This document shows positions 26,144 to 35,572 of a DNA stretch of 46,549 nucleotides, in pieces. Both the position numbers and the translations under genes were made by a program. This DNA comes from a virus: positions 1-46,549 of IMG/VR virus record IMGVR_UViG_3300042141_000261. The stretch is one strand, 5' to 3'. The notes beneath the pieces are model-generated. The model was not told the DNA's origin. It saw only the letters and a program-made list of their open reading frames with translations, and made no database searches. Numbering within the stretch: position 1 is the first letter of the stretch; each line of letters begins with the position of its first letter.

Positions 26144-27142
26144 TTATAAATTTAAGTATTCAGGTTTAATTGAAAAAGTGCATTTATAAATGTCACCTTT
26201 AACTACATATACTTCTTTTCTTGCAATTGCTTCTAAATATTTAAAAGAATCATTAGTTAATTTAGAATCTTCTTTTAATCTTACTATAAACTGTATAGCA
26301 CTTAAGGTATTATAGTCATAACAGTTTTGTTCTATCCAATGAAGAACATCTTTATTTCTAGGAAATTTTGTAGAAAGATTATAAACACGTTGATAGAATT
26401 GCCATAATAAGTGAAAGTTTTCATCTTGTTTTAAAGTTGGAATTATTTTACCTGCAATTGCTATATCATCTTTATTAGAACTATTAGTCATACCAACTAA
26501 AAGATCTAAAAGTTTTTCATCCATAGCTACGAGCATTTGAGAGTTTTTAGAAATAGTTTCAATATTTTTTACATTTTTTATAACACCTGTATCAATTAAA
26601 TATGCTATATCTAAAGTTTTATTTTTTATAAGTAAAATTGATTCATGCCATTCTTTCATATAAGTATGCCTTTTTGCATTGTGAAACCACATATAGTTAT
26701 TGTTAACAACGCTTGCAATATTTTCTATTTTATTTTCAAATGTATAAATTGTATTATTTTCATTTTTTATAAAAAGAGCTGTTGTATTAGGTCTATGATT
26801 ACGATAATAATGATTTTCTAAATTATTATGTGTAACTAAACAATCGGCATTTAAATAATCATTTGTAAGTTTTAAATTATTATTTTTTGCCATATGCTTT
26901 ACTCTATCAGAAGAGACTGGGCATCTGCTCATAATATAAAAACTTTTTAAAGCAGAGCCATCAGATCTTTCTTCTTCTAAAATATTAAGAATATGAGCAT
27001 ACTTGCTTGAACCTAATTGTATATAGGGCTCTACACTATTTATTGCTAAAGAAGGTACCCCTACTATAGGGGCACCTTCTAAACCAAAATGCTGAAGAGC
27101 AGCAATACTAAAACCAAATTCGTCTCTGGGTTCTAAATTCAT
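26144..27142 (-). CDS. Unknown protein of the MoxR/VWA module (paralogue A)
   Basis: 332 residues. The N-terminal 60 residues contain Gly/Pro-rich strands (GLEGAPIVGVPSLAINS), then a mixed domain with the stretch shared with the protein at 25001, and a helical second half. It starts three bases after the MoxR ATPase. Function unknown; co-occurrence with MoxR and VWA proteins suggests a multi-protein remodelling complex. Confidence 0.55.
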   Translation of the reverse strand: MNLEPRDEFGFSIAALQHFGLEGAPIVGVPSLAINSVEPYIQLGSSKYAHILNILEEERSDGSALKSFYIMSRCPVSSDRVKHMAKNNNLKLTNDYLNADCLVTHNNLENHYYRNHRPNTTALFIKNENNTIYTFENKIENIASVVNNNYMWFHNAKRHTYMKEWHESILLIKNKTLDIAYLIDTGVIKNVKNIETISKNSQMLVAMDEKLLDLLVGMTNSSNKDDIAIAGKIIPTLKQDENFHLLWQFYQRVYNLSTKFPRNKDVLHWIEQNCYDYNTLSAIQFIVRLKEDSKLTNDSFKYLEAIARKEVYVVKGDIYKCTFSIKPEYLNL

Positions 27143-27145
27143 AAA

Positions 27146-28417
27146 TTAAATCATTGTCATTTTCATAACTTCAGGATCCATCATCATTTTATTGAATTTT
27201 TGCTTGTTACCATTAAAAATAGTTCTTACAATCACATACTTTAAATCATTAGTAAAATAATCTTTAGTTGATAAAGCAATTAAACGGTCAATTACTTTCT
27301 GATTAATAGTATTATCTTTTGCATAAACAAGAGCGTAGTTACACAATCTAGTTGCTAGAGTTGCTGCAATATCAGCTCTGTAACTTGAATCTTTTCCAAT
27401 GCAGGAAGAAAGCAAACCTAAAACATAACTTTCATTATCATTCAATAAAAGATCTTTAGGTGCTACAAGTTTATCTAGTTTATTATTAATAAATATAGTA
27501 AACATACTTGCAAAAGTGTCTCCTACAGAACCTTCACCTATCATTTGGATGAGAGATAAACTATTATCAAAAGATTCAATACTTGAAATTGAATTGAAAA
27601 ATGTAGTGATAGATCTAGCATTAGTTTCTGTAGTTACTAACTCCGGATGTAAAAGCAAAAAGTTAATACAACGTGAGTCAATTCCAGCGTCTTCTGCCCA
27701 ACGAGCCCATACATTTATATCAAACTTTAAGTTTGCTGTAATATATCTTGTCTTTTGAGCATTATCAATAGAATTAACCATGTAATCACCATTGTCCGGA
27801 TTAGATGTTAGAATAATATGCCAATCTTTAGGTAGTGACCAGGAAATATAAGTTTGTCTATCAATTAATTCCATTACAGCCTGAATAAATCTTATATCAG
27901 CACGATTCCAGTCATCAAGAAGTAAAATACCACCTTCTTTCTTATCAGCAATCCATTCTGGAGCACAATATGACATTCTATTTTTACCTGTCATTTTGTA
28001 GCCATTCTTTAAATATTCAGTTACAGCAAGTTCATCAACCCAAACACCCACTTTTTTAACTACAGTTGGATTATTTATTTGAGCTATATTATTTGCAGCT
28101 GCAGTTCTTTGAGCTGCTGTAAAATTAACACTGTTACTATCTTGAGCTACTTGCTTTTCTGTATACATTTGGAATTGACGAACTGGAAATCCAACCAAGT
28201 CACCTAGCTCTTCAATTTGAGCAAGATTTAATTTAACAAAATTTAAATTCTTTTCGGCTGCAATTTCTACAATTGTAGAAGTTTTACCAATACCGGATTC
28301 ACCCATTACTTCAACAGCAACTGGAGGTTTATTACTAGATTGTAAAAATCTATTGTTTTCAATAATATGATTGATAAAATTCTTTAATTCATCAATGTTT
28401 AAATTTACTTGTGCCAT
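27146..28417 (-). CDS. MoxR-type AAA+ ATPase
   Basis: 423 residues. Walker A GESGIGKTS near residue 35, Walker B GILLLDDWNRAD near residue 150, sensor 1 in IILTSNPDNGDY, and a helical lid. The order and the SNPD sensor match MoxR-clade AAA+ chaperones, which work with VWA-domain partners to assemble or activate protein complexes. The next gene downstream encodes no VWA; its partner lies just upstream at 28426. A DNA-related motor role cannot be excluded. Confidence 0.8.
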   Translation of the reverse strand: MAQVNLNIDELKNFINHIIENNRFLQSSNKPPVAVEVMGESGIGKTSTIVEIAAEKNLNFVKLNLAQIEELGDLVGFPVRQFQMYTEKQVAQDSNSVNFTAAQRTAAANNIAQINNPTVVKKVGVWVDELAVTEYLKNGYKMTGKNRMSYCAPEWIADKKEGGILLLDDWNRADIRFIQAVMELIDRQTYISWSLPKDWHIILTSNPDNGDYMVNSIDNAQKTRYITANLKFDINVWARWAEDAGIDSRCINFLLLHPELVTTETNARSITTFFNSISSIESFDNSLSLIQMIGEGSVGDTFASMFTIFINNKLDKLVAPKDLLLNDNESYVLGLLSSCIGKDSSYRADIAATLATRLCNYALVYAKDNTINQKVIDRLIALSTKDYFTNDLKYVIVRTIFNGNKQKFNKMMMDPEVMKMTMI

Positions 28418-28425
28418 TTTTTTTT

Positions 28426-29601
28426 TTAGTTTAATTTAATTACTTTACCTGGTAAATTATCGTTCATTTCTGAACGGTTACTCAATACCCATAATGTATT
28501 TTTAGGGCAGTTTATAGGTGGACTACATTCTCCATCTGTTAAATATATAAGAGCTGTGTATTTAGATTTACTATTATTAAAAAGATCAATAACAGGTTGG
28601 AAATCTGTTCCACCCCTTCCTTTAACAGATAAATCTTTTTTTGGATTAAAAACTTCTACAGAGTTTATAGAAGTATCACATTGCGCAATAGTAATGACAT
28701 GTCCTGTCTTATGCATATGAACTAATTCTTGAGCAAACTCTTGTAGTTCAGAACTACTTACAGAACCAGAAGTATCTATACCAACTAAAATATTATTTTT
28801 GTGTTTAATCTTTAATCCTGGATTTTCAATATAACGTTTATTAAACTTTCTTCTTAGTTTTTTTGTATAAATAATAACAGAACTTCCAACAAATCTTCTT
28901 AAATAACCACGCCAATCAAATTTTGGTGGTTCAATAGTGTTAATCCTATTTATAAGTTCTGATAGTTCACCAGGAATTGAACCTTGCCTTTTAGATACTG
29001 TTTCTGCAGTTTCTTTTAACTGATGTTCAATTTGTTTTGTTATAAGTTTTTTATCTGACTCAGATAAATTATCGAATTCATCCCAAGTTGGATGGTCATA
29101 TTTACTATTTCCATCCATTTGAGATAAAATATTATTTAAAGTTTCAGAAGTTCCGTTTTCTTTTGCTTTAGATAAAATATCATAATAAACTTTTGTACCT
29201 GCTTTTATTGGAAGTTTTAATTCCGGAAAAGTAGATAAAAGTAAACCTCCTATAGGTAAATGTTCTTCATCAATATATTGATTTATTTCTAAATCAGCAG
29301 CAATATTAAAAAGATTTTTATCTTTAAACATATCACGTAATATCAGATGATTAAACGCAATATGCAATAACTCATGTTTCAATAAACCTTGAATATGCAG
29401 ATCAGGTAAACCTTCTACAAAAGTTGGATTTATTGAAAGATCTACACCAATTCCGTTTTTACTTACGCCAGCCGTTGGTATATCATCTCTATATTTTTTA
29501 TTAAGTCCAATTAGAAATAGACCATAAAAAGGTTCTACAAAAATTAAATTTTTGGCTATTTTAGCTATTTTATCTGTAATAGCCATTAAATTTTTTTTCA
29601 T
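28426..29601 (-). CDS. VWA protein with N-terminal HExxH domain (DUF2201-like)
   Basis: 391 residues. The N-terminal domain has HELLH near residue 92 (zincin HExxH) followed by AADLEINQY; the C-terminal von Willebrand A domain has the MIDAS DTSGSVS and later Thr and Asp (GRGGTDFQ, LTDGECS). This DUF2201-type architecture is repeatedly found with MoxR ATPases, whose activity it may direct. It is the first gene of the module, eight bases before the ATPase. Whether the zinc site is catalytic is not known. Confidence 0.8.
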   Translation of the reverse strand: MKKNLMAITDKIAKIAKNLIFVEPFYGLFLIGLNKKYRDDIPTAGVSKNGIGVDLSINPTFVEGLPDLHIQGLLKHELLHIAFNHLILRDMFKDKNLFNIAADLEINQYIDEEHLPIGGLLLSTFPELKLPIKAGTKVYYDILSKAKENGTSETLNNILSQMDGNSKYDHPTWDEFDNLSESDKKLITKQIEHQLKETAETVSKRQGSIPGELSELINRINTIEPPKFDWRGYLRRFVGSSVIIYTKKLRRKFNKRYIENPGLKIKHKNNILVGIDTSGSVSSSELQEFAQELVHMHKTGHVITIAQCDTSINSVEVFNPKKDLSVKGRGGTDFQPVIDLFNNSKSKYTALIYLTDGECSPPINCPKNTLWVLSNRSEMNDNLPGKVIKLN

Positions 29602-29604
29602 AAT

Positions 29605-29961
29605 TTAAATTTTAAAATCAAAAACGCCATCTCTATTTACAAAGTTGAAACTGTCTTTGTATATATTTAATACAGTATATCTAAAATATTCATTTAAAAC
29701 AAAATCTTTATATTCTTTATTTTTCATTCTAATAATTATATTAATTTTATTTATTGACAAATCTTCTTTTAAAAGATTAAACTCGTTTCTAAATTCAACT
29801 TTACGCCTAATATCTTTAATATTTTTATAAAATAAATTAAGAACTAAAACGTCAAGTTTTAAATTTTCTATATTTGATTTTGCCACTTCAAAATCATCAT
29901 TGCCAGCATTTAACATACTAGTTAAACTTAAAAGTTGTTCATAAGTTATATTAACAATCAC
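29605..29961 (-). CDS. Phage hypothetical protein, helical
   Basis: 118 residues, mainly helical, Leu/Asn/Lys-rich, no motif. It begins with GTG, chosen because GTGA couples it to the RusA stop; it ends three bases before the VWA gene. May belong to the MoxR/VWA module or to recombination; undecided. Confidence 0.5.
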   Translation of the reverse strand: MIVNITYEQLLSLTSMLNAGNDDFEVAKSNIENLKLDVLVLNLFYKNIKDIRRKVEFRNEFNLLKEDLSINKINIIIRMKNKEYKDFVLNEYFRYTVLNIYKDSFNFVNRDGVFDFKI

Positions 29962-30344
29962 TTTTTTTTAGATTTTCTTTTAGGATTTATTTCAATTATC
30001 ACACCTGGTTTATTTTTATTATATTCATAATCAAAAAAAACAGGTTTAATCAAATCTGAATTATCATCAGTGATCCATCCATAAGTGACCATATCATCTT
30101 GAACAGTTTGTGCAGGATTAATATAATCAAACTTATGTCTGTTACCTCTAATGAATGTCATTCCAATTTCAACAGGTAAATCAAATTTTGCTAATTCAGC
30201 TTTAAATTTTTCTGCATATTCTAAGTAATATTTTTTTGAATTCTTTCTGTAATTAACAACTGCTTTACTTGCAATGAAATATTTTCCTGTCCAACGCCTT
30301 CCATTTTTGGATGATGGCACATTACCCGGTATAAAAAATTTCAT
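29958..30344 (-). CDS. rusA: RusA-like Holliday-junction resolvase
   Basis: 128 residues. The start FFIPGNVPSSKNGRRWTG, then FDYINPAQTVQDDMV and GWITDDNSDLI, give the spaced Asp series and DDN of the RusA fold, which cuts four-way junctions symmetrically. It shares one base with the primase stop region upstream. Role: resolving recombination or replication junctions before packaging. Confidence 0.8.
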   Translation of the reverse strand: MKFFIPGNVPSSKNGRRWTGKYFIASKAVVNYRKNSKKYYLEYAEKFKAELAKFDLPVEIGMTFIRGNRHKFDYINPAQTVQDDMVTYGWITDDNSDLIKPVFFDYEYNKNKPGVIIEINPKRKSKKK

Positions 30345-31309
30345 TATGTATATAGTATAGTTTTTAAAGTTTTAAATAAAATAGGGTTTACTTTATCATA
30401 TCCAAATTCTTTTAAAGAATCTGATATATCCTTACTCATTTCAAGAAAAGTACCATCAATATTATAAACATCTTTGTATTTTTGAATAGCATTTAAACCT
30501 GCTTTATCATTATCAAAAAGAGTTATAATTTTTTTATACTTGAGTTTTAAATTTTCAATTATATAGGCTTTGATTAGTGTGTTTTCACTATCCGGAGCTA
30601 TAACATCTAAATTATAACCAAAACCTTTAAGACATATTGCATCTTTTAAAGAAGAGCAAATGACTAAATAAGGTTGTGTATATTCCAGTTGATCTAAACC
30701 TTGTGTATAAGATTTGATCTTTAAAAATTTATTTTTCTTAAATGGTTGATATATTTTATATACTTCATCAGAATTATCGCAATAAGCATAAATATGTTCA
30801 GTTTGAATACTTAATTTAGTATTTGCATCTCTACAAATTTCAAAACTCAACACGGGTTTTATATTATATTTTTCAAGTAAAGTTTTACCAATTCTATAAG
30901 AAAGCCAATATTTTGCGTCATTAGTATTCCAATCTCTAAAAGTTATATTTGTTACTTGCCATTTAGAGTCAAAATTTAATTCATAGTTTGTAATAGTGTT
31001 ACTTTTACCAAAAGTATTGTAATCACTTATAATTTTATTACACGCCGCGGAATAATCAATGCTAAACATTTCCATTACTAATGTAATCTTATCACCATAT
31101 TTTCCAGATGAAAAGTCTTTAAAATAGTATTGGTTTTCTTTCCTATTTACGTAAATACAAAAACTTGGCGTTTTTTCTAAAGGATTCCAAATAGATTTAA
31201 GTTTTATAGATTGACCTGTAAGATCGTCTTCTAAATTTAAATAGTATTTAAAAGCCCAGTAACTTGGTACTTGATTTATTTCAAAAATAATATTTTTTGT
31301 AGTATACAT
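30344..31309 (-). CDS. DnaG-type primase with TOPRIM domain
   Basis: 321 residues. The N-terminus resembles a CHC2-type domain without its Cys (PSFCIYVNRKENQYYFKDFS, then GKYGD), followed by a TOPRIM domain with FDNDKAG near residue 265 (D-x-D). The first TOPRIM motif reads LVICSSLKDAICL, where Ser stands in place of the usual Glu, a change I recall from some phage primases. The protein is short, with no helicase part. Makes RNA primers for PolB; may depend on the DnaB-type helicase at 33273. Confidence 0.78.
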   Translation of the reverse strand: MYTTKNIIFEINQVPSYWAFKYYLNLEDDLTGQSIKLKSIWNPLEKTPSFCIYVNRKENQYYFKDFSSGKYGDKITLVMEMFSIDYSAACNKIISDYNTFGKSNTITNYELNFDSKWQVTNITFRDWNTNDAKYWLSYRIGKTLLEKYNIKPVLSFEICRDANTKLSIQTEHIYAYCDNSDEVYKIYQPFKKNKFLKIKSYTQGLDQLEYTQPYLVICSSLKDAICLKGFGYNLDVIAPDSENTLIKAYIIENLKLKYKKIITLFDNDKAGLNAIQKYKDVYNIDGTFLEMSKDISDSLKEFGYDKVNPILFKTLKTILYT

Positions 31310-31316
31310 AAAATTA

Positions 31317-31345
31317 AAAAGAGCAGGCTATTAACCTGCTCTTTT
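31317..31345 (-). terminator. Rho-independent terminator after the SSB gene
   Basis: AAAAGAGCAGG/CCTGCTCTTTT, an 11-bp perfect stem with a 7-base loop, followed on the minus strand by TTTTTAATTTT. It ends most SSB transcripts and would lower primase expression relative to SSB. The stem also has T runs on the other strand. Confidence 0.85.
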
Positions 31346-31365
31346 ATATTTTAAAATGTTAAATC

Positions 31366-32031
31366 TTAGAGTTCAAAATCATCTCCAGAATTTACAGCTG
31401 GCGCTTCAAAACTAGAAACTCCACTTGCTTCTTTCTTTACAAATTTTCTGACGTGTTCTTCATAATTAAATGTAATCAATCGGCTAGATTCAACATTAAG
31501 ACTTTCCATTGGAACGCCGGTTTTAGAAATACGAGGTAAATGTAAATCTACATTAATATAACCCTCAGTATTTTCCCATTCACGACCACCAATGCAAGTG
31601 TTGATATAATTTGTATTCTTGAAAATACTTTTACATTTATCCATAAAAGCTTCAATTGTATCAACATTAATATCATCCACTTCATTTCTTTTACCTGTCA
31701 CATCAGCAAGAAAAGCTACAGACTTTAAAATTTCTTGGTCTTTATTAATTTTTCTACCACTGTCTAAAACAGCATCTTTAAAAGGATATGGAGTTATTCT
31801 AACTCTTCCAACTTGGCCTTTATAACGAGGACCATCAGGCTTATTAGCATCAACTAAAAATCCTTGAAATTCTCCGCTTACAGGTTCACTTTCAACATTT
31901 AAAATAATATTAAATGAGTTTTTGTCATAAGGAGTTGCCTCAAAAGATAAACTGTTAATTTTAACTTTACAGTTACCAGGTGATAAAACTGGACTTACGC
32001 GGTTTGATGAAACATTTTTTGTACTTAGCAT
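31366..32031 (-). CDS. Single-stranded DNA-binding protein (phage type)
   Basis: 221 residues. VKINSLSFEATPYDKNSFNI and VGRVRITPYPF are the beta-strand pattern of SSB-like proteins in Bacteroidota phages; the acidic C-terminal tip ends SGDDFEL, the usual tail for partner binding. The strong terminator right after it and the SSB-Sak4 adjacency fit a highly made recombination and replication SSB. Assignment is by recalled family likeness and context. Confidence 0.7.
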   Translation of the reverse strand: MLSTKNVSSNRVSPVLSPGNCKVKINSLSFEATPYDKNSFNIILNVESEPVSGEFQGFLVDANKPDGPRYKGQVGRVRITPYPFKDAVLDSGRKINKDQEILKSVAFLADVTGKRNEVDDINVDTIEAFMDKCKSIFKNTNYINTCIGGREWENTEGYINVDLHLPRISKTGVPMESLNVESSRLITFNYEEHVRKFVKKEASGVSSFEAPAVNSGDDFEL

Positions 32032-32048
32032 TTTTTTTGGTTTAAAGG

Positions 32049-32732
32049 TTAATTTTCATATTTTTTAATGCATTCTTTTACGAATGCCAAATCATTAGGA
32101 ATAAATTCCTCGTCAAACATTTCCATTGGTGTTTTGCATGTTGTTTCACCATCTGTTTTAGTTGCAAACACATATGACAAACTACCATCTTCTTGTTTGA
32201 TTACTTTACCGTATAAAACAATTGAAAATAAACCCTCTAAAGTAAGAGCATTATCAATCATTTTACCCACTGTTTTAGCTTTAATTTTTCTTTTTCCATT
32301 GATATCAGTACTTTCTTCACAATGAGTTAGAAAAAATATATATAAGTCTTCTCTTAAATCTTTAGGGAATTTTGCAACTGCGGCTAAATTAGCAGCAATA
32401 GAAGTGAATTTATCATATCCTTTTTCAGAAGCTTTATCAAAGTACTCAAAGCTTGACATATACTGCCAGTCATCAACAATTAAATTTTTAATGTGTGGCA
32501 TTTTTTCATTTACATAGGTCATTGTTTTTAAAACTCCGGGACCTGAAGATACACTTACTAAATTTCCATCTGGGTTTTCTTTGTTTAAGGGTTTATATTT
32601 AGTTTTCCAACCTTTAAATGGTAAAGGTTTATTTGCAATATTTATAATAACTGTTTCTTTTGGATCTAAATTCCTAATGGAAGTTGATTTACCAGATCCA
32701 GATTCTGCAATAACTAATATGCTGTGTGCCAT
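32049..32732 (-). CDS. Sak4-like RecA-fold ATPase
   Basis: 227 residues. Walker A ESGSGKSTS near residues 9-17, Walker B NLIVDDWQYM near residue 87 and FLTHCEE match AAA_24/Sak4 phage recombinases, single-domain RecA relatives that anneal DNA with SSB. It is followed by the SSB gene, the usual pairing. Confidence 0.8.
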   Translation of the reverse strand: MAHSILVIAESGSGKSTSIRNLDPKETVIINIANKPLPFKGWKTKYKPLNKENPDGNLVSVSSGPGVLKTMTYVNEKMPHIKNLIVDDWQYMSSFEYFDKASEKGYDKFTSIAANLAAVAKFPKDLREDLYIFFLTHCEESTDINGKRKIKAKTVGKMIDNALTLEGLFSIVLYGKVIKQEDGSLSYVFATKTDGETTCKTPMEMFDEEFIPNDLAFVKECIKKYEN

Positions 32733-32733
32733 T

Positions 32734-33276
32734 TTATTTATTTTTAATTATGTTTTTTATTTCCACTAAAGTATCTGCTATTCTTTCTAAAGCATCTACT
32801 ATACCAATATTAGAATACTTCCACTCAGGATTCTCAATTTTTAAATCTGATTCTTGGTTTCTATTTGTAATAGGGATATTTGCGTCTAAGTTTCTATTTG
32901 TAATATCGTTAATTACTTTTAAATCACTTACAGGTACTAAATATCTTTGAAAACCGGCATTAGATACAATTAATTCATATTCTTCTTGCCAAAAAGGATT
33001 AGCCTGAAGAAAATATAATGTGCGTTTTGGATCTTCACACTCATAATTAATACTTACAAATTCAGTGTAAATATCTTGATTGTTTTGTAATTCACTTGCA
33101 AAAAAGCTAATATATAATTCATCTTTGCCTTGTGGTCTATATGCCATTTTAGGTATAAAAACAGCAGCATTTTTAAAAATTGACTCAAAATAAGGTTGAT
33201 GTTCTTGTCTTAATTCTAGAACTCTCAATCTTCTTTCATCAGGTGTAATTTGTTTTTCTGTTTTTGTGTTCATCAT
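32734..33276 (-). CDS. Phage hypothetical protein between helicase and Sak4
   Basis: 180 residues. A helical N-terminus (RRLRVLELRQEHQPYFE), a central beta region with FYFLQ-type strands, a low-complexity NRN stretch and a C-terminal coiled coil (VDALERIADTLVEIKNII). ATGA-like overlap with the helicase. Unknown; likely a DNA-replication accessory by context. Confidence 0.5.
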   Translation of the reverse strand: MMNTKTEKQITPDERRLRVLELRQEHQPYFESIFKNAAVFIPKMAYRPQGKDELYISFFASELQNNQDIYTEFVSINYECEDPKRTLYFLQANPFWQEEYELIVSNAGFQRYLVPVSDLKVINDITNRNLDANIPITNRNQESDLKIENPEWKYSNIGIVDALERIADTLVEIKNIIKNK

Positions 33277-34223
33277 CTTGATTGTGTTTGTGGAGTTGGT
33301 ATTTCTATTATTTCCATTGTACTAAAAAGACCTTTAAAAAAACTTATTCTTGTGTCTCCATTTCTAGCTTTTAAGAAGTGAAATACTAAAACGCTATCAT
33401 CTTCAATAATATATCTATCTGGGCCATAAAATCTAATTTTTCTATGTGCAGGTCTGTTAATACCAATTAAGTTATCGGCATGTTGTAGCATTGCATCTGA
33501 ACCAAATATATCTTGTTCAGTAATGTAATTACCATATTTACCATCTATAGCTCTTTCTGGATCTTCAACATTTCTATTTAATTGAGATAAAGTTATAAAT
33601 AAACAAGGATAATCTCTTTTACATTGTGTAAAAAATTCACCAAGTTCAAATAAAGTATCTAATCTATCTTTTTGATATGGTGCTTTTTTTACAAGTAATG
33701 TATGATCAAGAGTTATTATTGTTTTTTTACCTTTATGGTAATTCATATACATATCTACTTGTTCACGCATTTGGTTTACTGTAAGTGGTGTTCCTATAAT
33801 ATCAATAGGATACTTAACTCTTTTTTTAGCATATTCGTAGCATTGATTTATAGTGCTATCTAGAACTTTTGAACCAGAAGCGCTTGTTAATTCTTTATAA
33901 GATTTTCCAGTAACAGATGTAAACTCTCTAATTGCTGAGTTTCTACCTACCATTTCAAATTGAAATTCTAAAACTCTATAATCATCATTCGGATTGAGAT
34001 TGAAGGATTCTCTAATGATTTGGTCTTTAATTAAAGTTTTACCTGAACCAGGTCTCGCTGCAATTACAGTTAAACTATTCCATTCTAATCCGTCTACAGT
34101 TGCATCATTAAACTTTGGCCAAGGTGTATAAATAGATTTATCTTGACCTAATTGTCTACTTTTTATATATTTTAATGCTTCATTAAATGCTGAATGTTGA
34201 CCATCCCATAAATGCTGACTCAT
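33273..34223 (-). CDS. DnaB-type replicative helicase (RecA core)
   Basis: 316 residues. Walker A AARPGSGKT near residue 55, Walker B TIITLDHTLLV, LFITLSQLNRNVEDPERAI and a final HFLKARNGDTRISFF arm give the order of DnaB-family helicases. There is no N-terminal primase-binding domain, so it is a core-only form. It overlaps the upstream gene by 4 bases. Hexameric unwinding at the replication fork is the expected role. Confidence 0.85.
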   Translation of the reverse strand: MSQHLWDGQHSAFNEALKYIKSRQLGQDKSIYTPWPKFNDATVDGLEWNSLTVIAARPGSGKTLIKDQIIRESFNLNPNDDYRVLEFQFEMVGRNSAIREFTSVTGKSYKELTSASGSKVLDSTINQCYEYAKKRVKYPIDIIGTPLTVNQMREQVDMYMNYHKGKKTIITLDHTLLVKKAPYQKDRLDTLFELGEFFTQCKRDYPCLFITLSQLNRNVEDPERAIDGKYGNYITEQDIFGSDAMLQHADNLIGINRPAHRKIRFYGPDRYIIEDDSVLVFHFLKARNGDTRISFFKGLFSTMEIIEIPTPQTQSR

Positions 34224-34837
34224 ACTACTCTATCTTTAAAAAACTCTTTAGGTTTAGTATCAACACCATCTCGCACTAAATCACAATAATCAGCAAGAGT
34301 AGACTTTTTTACTTTGTGTTTATCTTGTTTAGAAATAAAATACTGGCTTGTCATCATATACAAATAATTATTATTTGCATATTCTTTTACATACATATCA
34401 CTTGCTTTGTGAACTTCTTCCCAAGTGTAATCGAATGTAGCAAAAAACCATCTAAAAGATTCATTCAAAGCTTTTACATTATTTCTGGCAGGCATTCCGC
34501 TTGGTAATTTTGCTTTAGGAAAAATAGATCTATATTTTTCTATGTTTTCTAAAAAATCTTTACCCATCAACTGGGTGTTTGTTCTTGCTTTAGCTTTTAT
34601 GAAATAATTATCTAAAGAATAAATAAAATTCATTCCTTTATCTGTTATTTCTATTTTTCTGAAAATAGGATCGTTTTCAGTAGTTTTATAAACTATAAAT
34701 TCAGCAAAAACAAGTTCTTTTATACATTTTTCTGTATCAATGTATGGACATTGAACATTTTCTCTAAAAGAAAATAAAAGCAAACATGCATCTGGCGATA
34801 TTTTATTTTCTAATATTTTTTGAAGTAGTTCCCACAT
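34220..34837 (-). CDS. Putative helicase loader / winged-helix protein
   Basis: 205 residues. The first 80 residues look like a winged helix (IEITDKGMNFIYSLDNYF); the C-terminal domain has FISKQDKHKVKKSTLADYCD, a conserved pattern I recall from phage proteins encoded beside DnaB helicases. ATGA overlap with the helicase gene. Helicase loading is inferred from domain layout and context. Confidence 0.55.
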   Translation of the reverse strand: MWELLQKILENKISPDACLLLFSFRENVQCPYIDTEKCIKELVFAEFIVYKTTENDPIFRKIEITDKGMNFIYSLDNYFIKAKARTNTQLMGKDFLENIEKYRSIFPKAKLPSGMPARNNVKALNESFRWFFATFDYTWEEVHKASDMYVKEYANNNYLYMMTSQYFISKQDKHKVKKSTLADYCDLVRDGVDTKPKEFFKDRVV

Positions 34838-34849
34838 ATGAATACAAAT

Positions 34850-35536
34850 TTACCAAATTATAGGTTCTTTTCCAATTATTTCAAGTCTTTTATTGACTTT
34901 GTTGAAAAGATCATTACTATCCCAAGAACCTTTAGAATAAGCAGCTGATGCAGGATGAGATGCTTTTATTATATGTAAATTAGATAAATGACTTGCCCAC
35001 TCCTCTGCTTTTTTACCTAATAAAACAGCAACGCAATCCTTGTGCCGGTTATTAATATGTTCTAGAAAAAAAGATGTAAAACCTTTCCATATATGGTAAT
35101 GACTTCCAATTTCGTTAACTCTACAAGTAAGAGCTGTATTAAGCATAATTACACCCTGTCGGGTATACTTAATTAGGTTTGGGTCTCTTTCATACCCATT
35201 CGGGTATAATTTTTCAATCTCATTAAATATGTAGCGTAATGACGGTTGCTCTTTCATTGTTTTACTGCAACTAAATGCAATACCATCAGCTACATTTGGC
35301 TGTGGATAAGGATCCTGACCAATTATTATAACTTTTATATTATCCGGGGGACATGTCAGTATACCTGAAAAAGATTCTTTAAGTCTTGGTGTAAAACTAT
35401 GACCTTTCTTCTTTTCTTCTAATAAACTATCTATAAGTATAGAATATTCAAATTGATTCAGAAAAAAGTCTAATATATGCCAATTATAACTTAAAAATAA
35501 TTCAGATAATTTTTCTTTTATCTCTGATTTATCCAT
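34850..35536 (-). CDS. ung: Uracil-DNA glycosylase, family 1
   Basis: 228 residues. IIGQDPYPQPNVADGIAFSC has the catalytic Asp of GQDPYP; the later HP motif reads SHPASAAY where HPS is typical. Removes uracil from DNA made by cytosine deamination or dUTP use. It is encoded with the replication genes, like the UDG of crAss-like phages. Confidence 0.93.
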   Translation of the reverse strand: MDKSEIKEKLSELFLSYNWHILDFFLNQFEYSILIDSLLEEKKKGHSFTPRLKESFSGILTCPPDNIKVIIIGQDPYPQPNVADGIAFSCSKTMKEQPSLRYIFNEIEKLYPNGYERDPNLIKYTRQGVIMLNTALTCRVNEIGSHYHIWKGFTSFFLEHINNRHKDCVAVLLGKKAEEWASHLSNLHIIKASHPASAAYSKGSWDSNDLFNKVNKRLEIIGKEPIIW

Positions 35537-35545
35537 ATTTATATG

Positions 35546-35553
35546 TATATTTG
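35546..35553 (+). promoter_or_regulatory. Candidate -7 box TATATTTG for the lone plus-strand gene
   Basis: TATATTTG ends 19 bases before the ATG at 35573, in the 36-base gap between divergent UDG and that gene. No -33 TTTG box is clear. The isolated plus-strand gene needs its own promoter, which supports the call. Confidence 0.4.
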
Positions 35554-35572
35554 CTTTAAAATTTAAAAAGAA

